In this document: piece after piece, positions 54,052 to 62,901 of the stretch
Position numbering within the stretch: the stretch's first letter is position 1
How the letters are laid out: each line of letters begins with the position of its first letter
Assembly (NCBI GenBank): GCA_934254985.1
Contig: CAKQMS010000007.1
Coordinates: 1 to 64,000, forward strand
Reading direction: 5' to 3'
From: an uncultured Prevotella sp.
Lineage (GTDB): Bacteria; Bacteroidota; Bacteroidia; Bacteroidales; Bacteroidaceae
Length of the DNA stretch: 64,000 bases
The notes under the pieces: model-generated
Database searches by the model: none
What the model saw: the letters and a program-made list of their open reading frames with translations, nothing else
Told to the model about the DNA's origin: nothing
Translations under genes and position numbers: made by a program

Positions 54052-54826
54052 GTATGCTCGGCATGAGCATTGTCTAACGGGTGGAAGTCCCGAGTAAGCC
54101 CTAATAGCGGGAATTACATAGCCAAGGGCAAGGGTGTTCATCGTGAGGTGAAATCTGAAAGAAGCCGGCGGCAAATATCTGACCTAACGAACAGAAACTT
54201 CATATAAGGCATATGACCGTGGGTAAGGTTGCAAAATAAACCAAAGCCCTATAGCTATTCGGAACGGTCGGTGGAGTTTCCTTGAAATACCCAAAGACAA
54301 TGGCAAGATGCGCCTGTTGGGAATACCTACAGTAGTAGACCGTCTGGTGCAACAAGCCATAAACCAAGTACTGACTCCCATCTATGAGAACCAATTCTCC
54401 AAGACGAGCTACGGCTTCCGTCCGAGAAGAGGATGCCATGACGCACTACGAGGAGCGCAAAGGATAATCAACGAAGGCTACATATATGTAGTAGACCTTG
54501 ACCTTGAACGCTTCTTCGATACCGTGAGCCATAGCAAACTCATAGAAATTCTCAGCCGTACGATAAAAGACGGCAGAGTGGTCAGCCTTATACACAAATA
54601 TCTCCGAAGTGGTGTAATGAACAAAGGCTTGTTTGAAGCGAGCGAGGAAGGAACTCCCCAAGGAGGACCGCTAAGTCCGTTGTTGAGTAACATCATGCTC
54701 AATGAATTGGACAAGGAACTCGAACGCAGAGGGCTTCCCTTTGTACGCTATGCCGACGACTCGATGATATTCTGCAAGTCCAAAAGGGCTGCAATGCGAG
54801 TGAAGAAGTCTATATCCTCTGATACT
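54052..54826 (+). mobile_element. Degenerate group II intron relic, class C-like
   Basis: The left part (54070-54200) reads like group II intron domain I RNA: CTAACGGGTGGAAGTCCCG, GTGTTCATCGTGAGGTG and AAGCCGGCGGCAAAT. It then jumps into a reverse transcriptase frame without its N-terminal third. The right part ends abruptly near 54826; domains V and VI are not seen. It lies directly after a terminator, the usual target of class C introns. The exact 5' end is uncertain by a few bases. Confidence 0.75.
54242..54826 (+). pseudogene. ltrA: Group II intron reverse transcriptase/maturase fragment
   Basis: The frame reads IPKDNGKMRLLGIPTVVDRL, then FGFRP-like SYGFRPRRGCHDAL, the palm block VVDLDLERFFDTV, GTPQGGPLSPLLSNI and the catalytic YADD. 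It lacks the N-terminal reverse transcriptase part and everything after RVKKSI, so the enzyme is dead. It matches class C maturases best. After 54826 the open frame runs into unrelated sequence. Confidence 0.85.
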
Positions 54827-54905
54827 ATACCCATTGGGATTCTTTGTTTCCATATTCTTCTTTATGCCCCTATTCGTTCTGATATAGACAGTTTTTGTGA
54901 AAAGC

Positions 54906-55373
54906 ATGACTCGCTTTAATTCCTTTTCTTTCGACGATGTGGATTATACCTATTGCCGACAAACAAAGGAAATCGTTGGTATGATGACACCCAAGGGAAA
55001 CCCTTATGTGCGAGTAACGGATGTGGAGAGTACGTTGTTGGATTGCTTTGACCGTATCGACCGAGCTGGGGGTATTGAGGAATTGCTGCATTGCATGGAG
55101 GGTATCGTCTTGCTCAATGAGGAAAGGCTCATCGATTATCTCGCAAGGTACGACAAGGCATTCCTGTACCAGAAGACAGGCTATCTGTTGGAGCGAATCA
55201 AGGAACAAGCCAACATCTCAGAATCCCTCTTGGAGCTGTGCCGAGCCAAGGGAACCAAAAGCGTCAAGTGGTTGACTAACAACGAAGAGTCGGATACATT
55301 TGTAAATAAATGGCGCATGTATGTGCCGCAAGAACTAACATCAAAGGAAAGAATATGTGCGGGAATTCAATGA
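54906..55373 (+). pseudogene. N-terminally truncated AbiEi-type antitoxin
   Basis: 155 residues from ATG 54906. RVTDVESTLLDCFDRIDRAGG and DYLARYDKAFLYQKTGYLLE follow the C-terminal part of the AbiEi antitoxin of type IV systems. The N-terminal winged-helix part is missing, replaced by the intron relic. The last residues after VNKWRMYVPQEL are unlike the family and come from a deletion join. It is probably not functional. Confidence 0.65.
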
Positions 55374-55470
55374 CAAGAAGTATATTCCAGAATTGCTGTT
55401 CGAGGATAAAGAGATGGTCAATAGAATCAAATTTCATCCTATGGCTTTGTGGAAGACAAGGAGTCGTTGA
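55348..55470 (+). pseudogene. C-terminal stub of an AbiEii-type toxin
   Basis: About 40 codons in a different frame from the antitoxin end in NRIKFHPMALWKTRSR and a TGA. HPMALWK is the normal end of AbiEii/AbiGii nucleotidyltransferase toxins. All catalytic parts are missing. With the antitoxin relic, it shows that one deletion removed most of the operon. Confidence 0.55.
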
Positions 55471-55554
55471 ATGTTTTTCTGTAAATTTTGAAAAAAGTTA
55501 TTGTTTTGCTTAGTTTTTTGCTTGGCTCAACTGTATAGATAGTGTATGAAATAG

Positions 55555-55677
55555 GAAAAGGACATAGAAAGAATGTTTCGTCAGCATTACGAGAAGATGT
55601 ACAATCTGGCCAGAAGCATCCATATGCACATTGCAGAAATTAGAACCGTTGCTAAATTATTACCTCTATTGAGGTAA
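55555..55677 (+). pseudogene. N-terminal stub of an ECF sigma factor
   Basis: The frame EKDIERMFRQHYEKMYNLAR resembles the first helix of ECF sigma region 2 (usually FREHYxxMYRLAR), then loses similarity at about 55620 and stops at 55675-55677. A small dyad TTACCTC/GAGGTAA follows its end. I am moderately sure of the family. Confidence 0.45.
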
Positions 55678-55769
55678 AACACTCATAAATCGCTCATGTT
55701 AAGCTGTTCTGAATATTTGGGCAGAATTTTTCCCAAAATATCTCTTTTTAGATGTCCGTTTTTTCAATT

Positions 55770-55922
55770 TCATACGTCTATATTCTCTTGTAGGGTCATG
55801 CGCGACATGAGTTGCCCCACAAACTCCTTCATCGGCGGCAGTGCCTTCTTCTTTGTGGCCGTGCCCACCGGTGCCAAAGCTGCCGCAAACAGTAGCGACA
55901 GCGAAAGCAGAATCTTTTTCAT
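55770..55922 (-). pseudogene. N-terminal stub of a GH3 glycoside hydrolase
   Basis: 50 codons: a signal peptide (MKKILLSLSLLFAAALA) followed by MKEFVGQLMSRMTLQEN, where GH3 beta-glucosidases read LMxxMTLQEKIGQLN. It breaks exactly in that motif and stops at 55770. It lies downstream of the broken regulator on the same strand, so it is likely a lost enzyme of the polysaccharide locus. Confidence 0.65.
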
Positions 55923-56048
55923 AACGTTTTTAGTTTTTTTTCTGACAATTATTTGTTGTTATTCTTGTTGCACATGTCATTGACATGCATTCAGTTTATA
56001 AGTTGCTGGATATAAGAGTTAGGCGTTGTGTGCGCAGCTGCACTGCCG

Positions 56049-58954
56049 TCACTTTTGGTCTATGGACTGTAGGAAACCGGTCAGATTTTCGCCGCCGTCG
56101 AGTCCGAGCTTCTTGCGCAGGCGGTAACGTGCCGTCTCCACGCTGCGCAGGTTGGTGTTGAGCAGCGACGCTATCTCCTTGCTGCTCAGCCCCATCTTCA
56201 GGTAAGCGCAGAGCTTCAGGTCGTTTTTCTTCAGCGTCGGGAACCGTGTGACCAACATACCGAGGAAGTTGTCGTAGACAATGTTGAAGTTGTCTTGGAA
56301 CCGTTCCCAGTTCTCATCGTCTTCCATGTTTAGCTTTATGTCGTGCCTTATTTTGCTTATCTTCTGCTTCTGCACAGCTTTGGACTCGTTTTGTCCCACA
56401 CTGTCGTATAGCTCCTGCATGTTTTCGTCGATGACGCGCAGTATGTCGTTCTTGCGCACGAGGTTTATGGTAGAGTCGGCAAGCTCGCCGCTCTTGTGCT
56501 TCAGCTCCGTCTCGAGTTGCTCGGCACGCAGTTTCGTGAACTCATGCTCCTTTGCTTCCTGCTCGCGATGGAACTGTTCTTCCTGTTCGCGCAGCTGTCG
56601 CTCCTTTGTCTCCTTAATGACAAGCATGGCTCTGCGCACCCGTCGCTTCTGCCAACGCACGAGCAGGCATACGCCAAGCATCGCGAGTAGCATGTAAACG
56701 CAGTATGATAGCCAATGGTTGTACCATGTCGGCAATATCTCTATGTCGAATGTCGCCTCAGACGTCTGCTTGCTTATGTTGTCTGTAGCCTTTACGTGGA
56801 ACACGTATTTGCCCTTTGACAGATGCGAATACTCCTTGAATGTGTTGGTCTGTGGCACGTTCCACGTTTTGTCTTGGCCTTCAAGCCAACACTCATAGGT
56901 CACCGCTTTCTCGTCGCGGTACTCTGGCATGACGAAGCTTATGCGCACCGAGTTGAGCGAGTGTGGCACCTTGAGAACGTCGTGGCTGCTGTCTGGCGAG
57001 TAGGAGTAGAGCGTAGAGTCGCCCTCGCTGAACGAGCTGACGCGTCTTATGCGCACGTCGCGGCGGCATTTCGCTTCAATGTCTTTCACGATGGAGTTGC
57101 GCACGATGTAGAATCCGTCGTTGCAGTTGAGCAGAGTCTTGTCGTTGCCGATAAACCCTATGTGTCCGAGGCTCATCTGTAGTTGGTCTATGATGTTGTG
57201 CAAAGGCATGGTGCGTGAAGTCCACCGCCGTGGCCCAACCTGCTGACCATAAGCCAGATATCCCGGCTTGTATGCCCACAGCGAGCCGCTGGGAGTCTGG
57301 TAGACGCGTAGTGACACGCCGTATGTGTGGAACACGTTGTTGAGCCACTGCTGGCTGTCAAGCCCATGTGTGTGAGGGTTGTATCTGAAAAAGCCGTTCA
57401 CCGACGACACGTAGACCCGTCCGTCAATCTTGGCGACGTAGTTGTTGTCATCGATGACAAGCCCCTTGCCACGGTGGAAATAATCTACACTGACTGCGCG
57501 GCGCAAGTCGTTGCTAAGCCGCAGGCGGTAGACACCGTTGCGCCAGTGTGCCATCCAGATGCTGCCGTCTTCGTCTTGCATGAAGTTGCCGCTCGACTCG
57601 GTGAAGCCCTCTATGCGCCATGCCATAGCCCATTGTCCGCCAGTGCGTCGCAGTAGGAACAGCCCCGTGTAGTCACAGCCCAGTATGCAGTCGGGATGGC
57701 CCTTTAGGGGTATGAAGTCCCATGTGCCAGCAGGACTGGTATGTTTGTGGCTTTCGTGCCGTCGATGATGAATGTGCCTTCGTTGTTGCCGCAGAACGTC
57801 ACGTTTCCTATGCGCCGTATGCACCACACCTGTCCGTAGATGCCGTCTACGGCAGTGGGTCGCAGCGGTTTTGGCGACGCTGTGATGGGGAAGTCGAGGT
57901 GGTACAGTCCTTGATTGGTGCCGAGGTAGAGTCGTTTGCCGTGTATGAGCGATGCGTAGCCAGTACCGATGTTGTTGCTGAGTCCGAACAGTCCGTGGTA
58001 GGGCGAGGTCAGCATGACGTATGAAATGCCGACGTCAAGACCCAGCCACAGGTTGTCGATGCTGTCAAACATCATCGATAGCACGGTGTTGTTTTGCAGA
58101 CCTGTGAGCACGTTGGCGAAGTGTCGTTCACCTGTAGCGAAGTTGGCAACGGCAAGGCCACCCTTCACAGTGCCGAAAGCCACGGTCGAACCATGTACTT
58201 CTGCACAGAACACGTTGCTTTGTTTCAGAAACTGTGACAGGCTGTCATCGAAGGGGTGGCAGTCTGTGCCGTCGTAGAGAAACAGTCCGTCGCGTTCTGT
58301 AATCATCAGCCACTGCTTCCCATAAGGCGCTATGCCGCGCACCTTCTTGCCGTTGAGCTGTGTCGTACCAGGTAGAAGCTCTGCGCGTCCGTCGTCTATC
58401 TCGTACAGTCCGCGGTCTGTGTCGGCGAGCACGCGTCCGCTGACGGTGAAGATGTTCTCCAAACTTTCTTCAAACTTCACGGTCGAAACGTATCGGTTGT
58501 CACGGAACACGAATACGGCACCCTTGCTCTGAAAGTATGTCATGTGCCCCACAGTCTTGATGTGCCAAATCTCTCCAGATTTAAATGGGGGAGGTAATTG
58601 TGCTGATAGCGATGTGTAGACGAGTTGTTTGGACTGTCCGCTCATCTGAAAGTAGCCAAACTCATCGGTGGCACCAGCGTATAGTAGCTTGCCATCGCTG
58701 CTCATAAGCACCGATCTGACGCTGGTGTAGTTGGCAACAAAGCTTAGTGTCCACTCGTCGCCGTCGTAGGAGAGCAGTCCGCGGTTGTTGCCAAAAAACA
58801 TCTGTCCGCCAAATCCCTCGGCTACACCCCAGTTTTGTGTGCTGGAAGAGTAGTATGACGGTGCGAAATTGCGAATCATCAGCAGCTGGGCTTTACCTGT
58901 GGCGGTAAAAAACAGCAGTATAAGTGTGACTAAACAAGTGTTCAGAAGTCTCAT
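56049..58954 (-). pseudogene. Frame-broken one-component regulator: propeller, Y_Y_Y, LuxR-type helix-turn-helix
   Basis: The first frame starts at ATG 58954 with a signal peptide (about 1-22) and reads as a two-component-regulator-type beta-propeller. It loses frame near 57735-57742 at NIPVLLAHG. The second frame continues as AGTWDFIPLKGHPDCILG, completes the propeller, then a triple-tyrosine domain (TYECWLEGQDKTW), one membrane helix (WLSYCVYMLLAMLGVCLLV), a coiled coil and a LuxR-type helix-turn-helix near the end (LKMGLSSKEIASLLNTNLRSVETARYRL). One restored base would give about 968 residues. Such proteins sense sugars in the periplasm and control nearby sus genes. Confidence 0.75.
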
Positions 58955-59736
58955 GTTATGATTAGATAGAGGGTGGTTTTTATCTCGATTAACGGTGTCG
59001 TGTGTTTTTATGGTGGTACGTTGCCAGCGTGTCTTACTGGCTGTTGACACGGTGTAAGTTTTCGGCCGTAGTGACAAGCCCCAAAGGGTGCTATCATTTT
59101 GTCAATTGACCCTAATGGCGACATAGATGGTGCCGTTCGTTGTTGCTCTTACAAAGATAACAACAAATGGCGATTGCTCAAAAGAGAGACCGTGCTTTTT
59201 AAGATTTGTTAATACTACTTTGCCATCGCAGTGTCGTGCACACAAAAAATGGTCTGTCGTAAGACCTGGTCCTGACCCGAAAAGAGACGTTTTTTTGCCT
59301 CAAGAGGTCGCTTTTTGTGTTAGAAACGGGTGTGAAAAAGGCGTTATGAGGGCCTATATATAATAAGGTGTAAATTTAATGGTACGAAAACGACTCATCA
59401 CTTGTGAAATCACGAGAATATGAAAAATGTGCAAGTGGAATAGTGAGGTGACATGATTGCTGCTGTTTTTGATAAATAGCTAATAGACAATAAGTTGTAA
59501 AAAGTTCACTTTTAAAAAGTGAGTTTTTTGTGAGGTTTTTTAGGGTAGATATTTTAGCGATGTATGCTTCTATTAGTTACTTTTGCCACCGAAAACCTGT
59601 TACTGCTAATTGTGATGCACTTGCATCTTTTTACGACTGCTGACGAATATGAGAAGAAACAACTCGGGGATGAGCAGAAACAAACCCGAGCAAGAGAAGA
59701 AACAACTAAATCTATTATAAATAAAACGAAAGAAAC
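58955..59736. other. Intergenic region between the regulator and susC
   Basis: No gene is supported. TACTTTTG at 59578-59585 fits the -7 part of the susC promoter, with a weak TTAG in the -33 place, 20 bases upstream. CACTTTTAAAAAGTG at 59508-59522 is a near palindrome followed by TTTTTT and could stop transcription or bind a regulator. Confidence 0.5.
59578..59585 (+). promoter_or_regulatory. Promoter -7 element of susC
   Basis: TACTTTTG fits TAnnTTTG. It lies about 150 bases before the susC start, so a long leader is expected, as is common for susC genes. Confidence 0.55.
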
Positions 59737-62700
59737 ATGAGACGAAATCTGAAGTTAATTTCGGCGGCATTGCTCTTTCCTATGGCAATGACGGCACAGG
59801 TCAACAAGATTCAGGGTACCATCATCTCTGAGTCTGACGGTCAGCCCATACCGGGAGTTGTCGTGAGAGTGAAAGGCACCGCTTCGGGCACAGTGACCGA
59901 TATTGACGGTCACTACCAGCTCTCCGTCAATCCTAAGGATGTGGTAGAGTTTTCTTGCATCGGATATAAGACTGTCACACACAAAGGCGACGGTACCTAC
60001 GATGTGAAGATGGAAGACGACACCAACATGCTCGATGAAGTGGTAGCCATCGGATATGGCTCGATGAAGAAGAGCGACCTCACGGGTTCGATAGCTGTGG
60101 TGAGAGCCGAGGACTTGAAGAAAACTCCGGCTGCAAGTGTGGACCAGGCTATACAGGGACGCGTGGCAGGTGTCAGCGTCAATGCTAACAGCGGACAGCC
60201 TGGAGCTGGCGCTGTGGTGCGCATCCGTGGTATTGGTACCGTGAACGATTCGTCTCCTATATATGTTGTTGACGGCAACATCACAAGCGACATCTCGTTC
60301 CTTTCACCCAACGACATCGCGTCGACAGAGGTGTTGAAAGACGCTTCTTCTACCGCCATCTATGGTTCGCGTGGTGCCAACGGTGTGATTCTCATCACCA
60401 CCAAGAGCGGTGAGAAGGGTAAGGGTAAGGTTTCTTTAGACATGTACTACGGCTGGCAGAGCCGCTGGAATAAACTCGATCTGATGGACAAAGACGAGTT
60501 TATAAAGACTTACATCAGCCTCGGCGCATCAAATACAGAGCGCAAATACTACGACAAGTTCGGTTTCAATGAGTGGCTGCAGCGCTACAAGCTCGGCAAC
60601 GACGCCTACTACGCAGTGGCACAGACACGACAATACACCGACGGTCTTGACTACTCGGCAGTAAACACCGACTGGCAGGACGAGGTGTTCAACAGTGGTG
60701 CGCCGATACAGAACTATCACGTGTCGTTTGACGGTGGCTCAGACAAGAGCAATTATTCCATCTCCGCTTCCTACTTCGACCAGGACGGCACCATCATGGG
60801 GTCGCAGTACAACCGCCTCACGCTGCGTGCCAACACCTCTTTCCAGGTGAAGCCTTGGCTGAAGGTGGGCGAGAACCTCTCGTTTGTGACAAGCGAGGCA
60901 CGCAATGCCATGTACCAGAACTCGTCACCGGGCGCCAGCATCATCTCCGCTGCGCTCGCTATGGCTCCTTGGGACATGCCCTACTATCCCTCTGGCGCTT
61001 ATAACCGCAACAAGCAAGACATGAGTGGTAAGATCGGTGTGCCCTCCAACTTCAAGAATGTGACCAACCCGTTCTCGATGGTGAACTACTCTCATCCGCA
61101 CAACGTGACCAACCGCTGGTTCGGAAACCTCTATCTGGAGTTTACTCCGCTGAAGGGTCTCAACTTCCGCACAAACTTCAGCTACGACCAAGTGAATGAG
61201 AAGAACCGCACATTCACAGACGCACATACCGTCAACTCTTACGACGACTCTAAGGGCAAGAACTTCCTGACACGCGGACTGGTGCAGTACACCACGTTCA
61301 CATGGGAGAACATTCTTACTTATGTGTTTGACTTGAAGAAGATACACCACTTCAATGTGATGGTGGGACAGACCACAGAAGAGTATAACTACTATTCTAT
61401 TGGTGGCAGCGGCTCTACCATTCTCAATCCCTCGGAGAAGAACTGGTATCTCTCACAGACCACCGACGACAACACCAATCCTATCGCCGACGGCGTGGGA
61501 CGCTCACGTCGCCTGTCGTTCCTGGGTCGTCTGAACTACAATCTGATGGACCGTTACCTGTTCACATTCAACTTCCGTGCAGACGGTTCTAACAAGTTCC
61601 CGGAGAACACATGGGGCTATTTCCCCTCAACGGCTTTCGCATGGAAGGTGAGCGAGGAACCGTTTATGAAGCAGTTTAAGAAGCTCGACTACCTGAAGTT
61701 GCGCCTCGGATGGGGACAGATTGGCAACGACAAGATTGGCAACGACGCTTTCAACCAGACCATATTCACATCGCAAAACATGTTTGTGGGCTATCCCTTC
61801 GGCGTGAACCAGACCATCGGCACCGGCGCAACCATACTTACTTACGTCAACCAGGGCGGAAAGTGGGAGCGCACCGAGACATGGAACGCTGGCGTTGATG
61901 CCGCATGGGGCAATGGTCTGCTATCTGCTAACGTCGATTTCTTCGTGCGCAACACTAAGGACATGCTGCTTTCAGTGAAGGGTCCGGCATGGGCTGGCAA
62001 CCGCTACGACGCACAGAGCAATGTCGGCACCGTGCGCAACGTGGGTGTGGAGCTTACGCTCGGTCACTCTTACCACATCGGTAACTTCAACTACTCGGTC
62101 AATGGCAACGTGTCTTTCATAAAGAACAAACTCACTCACCTCAATGGTGGACAGGTGGTATGGGGCGACCGTGTGCTCAGCGACGAGGGACTGCCGCTCT
62201 TTGAGTTCTGGGGTTACAAATACCTCGGAGTGTATAAGAGCAAGGAGGAGGCCGATGCCGCACTGCCAGGCTACGCCCGCGACGGCGAGACCAACCCCTA
62301 TGGTGCTGGCGATGCTATCTTTGAAGACGTCGATGGCGATGGAAAAATCTCAGACACTGGCGACAAGCAGAAACTCGGCAACAACTTCCCGAAGGTGAGC
62401 TACGGCCTTAATCTCTCGGCAGACTGGAAAGGTATAGATCTCCAGATGTTCTTTCAGGGTGTGGCAGGCAACAAGATTTACAACGCTGTACGTGAGCGCA
62501 CAGAGAGCAACGGACTGACTTCGCAGCTCAGCACTGTAATGCGCGACGTGTGGACGGAGGACAATCCTAACGGCACCATACCTAACCCGAAGGGCGCTAA
62601 CAACATGCTCAACTCCAGCCGATTCCTCGAGAGTGGCTCATATCTGCGCCTTAAGAACGTGCAGCTCGGCTACACCTTCCCGAAGAAACTGCTCAACGGC

Positions 62701-62856
62701 TGTGGCATCTCTAACTTCCGTGTCTATGTTCAGGCAAGCAACCTCTTCACAATAACCGATTATACAGGCTACGACCCAGAGGTTGGAAGTGGTGTCGACT
62801 ACGGCAACTATCCGCAGAGCCGTTCGTTCCTCATCGGATGTAACATGACATTCTAA
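59737..62856 (+). CDS. susC: SusC/RagA family TonB-linked outer membrane protein
   Basis: 1039 residues with a signal peptide (1-20), a carboxypeptidase-like domain (about 25-95, IQGTIISESDGQPIPGVVVRVKG), the SusC plug (about 115-230, LDEVVAIGYGSMKKSDLTGSI and VDGNITSDI) and a barrel ending in GCNMTF with terminal Phe. It transports oligosaccharides across the outer membrane with its SusD lid. Codons are GC-richer than in the first 54 kb. SusD follows 45 bases downstream. Confidence 0.92.
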   Translation: MRRNLKLISAALLFPMAMTAQVNKIQGTIISESDGQPIPGVVVRVKGTASGTVTDIDGHYQLSVNPKDVVEFSCIGYKTVTHKGDGTYDVKMEDDTNMLDEVVAIGYGSMKKSDLTGSIAVVRAEDLKKTPAASVDQAIQGRVAGVSVNANSGQPGAGAVVRIRGIGTVNDSSPIYVVDGNITSDISFLSPNDIASTEVLKDASSTAIYGSRGANGVILITTKSGEKGKGKVSLDMYYGWQSRWNKLDLMDKDEFIKTYISLGASNTERKYYDKFGFNEWLQRYKLGNDAYYAVAQTRQYTDGLDYSAVNTDWQDEVFNSGAPIQNYHVSFDGGSDKSNYSISASYFDQDGTIMGSQYNRLTLRANTSFQVKPWLKVGENLSFVTSEARNAMYQNSSPGASIISAALAMAPWDMPYYPSGAYNRNKQDMSGKIGVPSNFKNVTNPFSMVNYSHPHNVTNRWFGNLYLEFTPLKGLNFRTNFSYDQVNEKNRTFTDAHTVNSYDDSKGKNFLTRGLVQYTTFTWENILTYVFDLKKIHHFNVMVGQTTEEYNYYSIGGSGSTILNPSEKNWYLSQTTDDNTNPIADGVGRSRRLSFLGRLNYNLMDRYLFTFNFRADGSNKFPENTWGYFPSTAFAWKVSEEPFMKQFKKLDYLKLRLGWGQIGNDKIGNDAFNQTIFTSQNMFVGYPFGVNQTIGTGATILTYVNQGGKWERTETWNAGVDAAWGNGLLSANVDFFVRNTKDMLLSVKGPAWAGNRYDAQSNVGTVRNVGVELTLGHSYHIGNFNYSVNGNVSFIKNKLTHLNGGQVVWGDRVLSDEGLPLFEFWGYKYLGVYKSKEEADAALPGYARDGETNPYGAGDAIFEDVDGDGKISDTGDKQKLGNNFPKVSYGLNLSADWKGIDLQMFFQGVAGNKIYNAVRERTESNGLTSQLSTVMRDVWTEDNPNGTIPNPKGANNMLNSSRFLESGSYLRLKNVQLGYTFPKKLLNGCGISNFRVYVQASNLFTITDYTGYDPEVGSGVDYGNYPQSRSFLIGCNMTF

Positions 62857-62901
62857 CCCCACGGCAGCAAATGTTAAACAGAAAGATAAAGACATCATAA
62901 T

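Noticed and set aside
55696..55983. 95-residue plus-strand open frame
   Set aside because: It is the antisense of the GH3 stub and has no domain or promoter.
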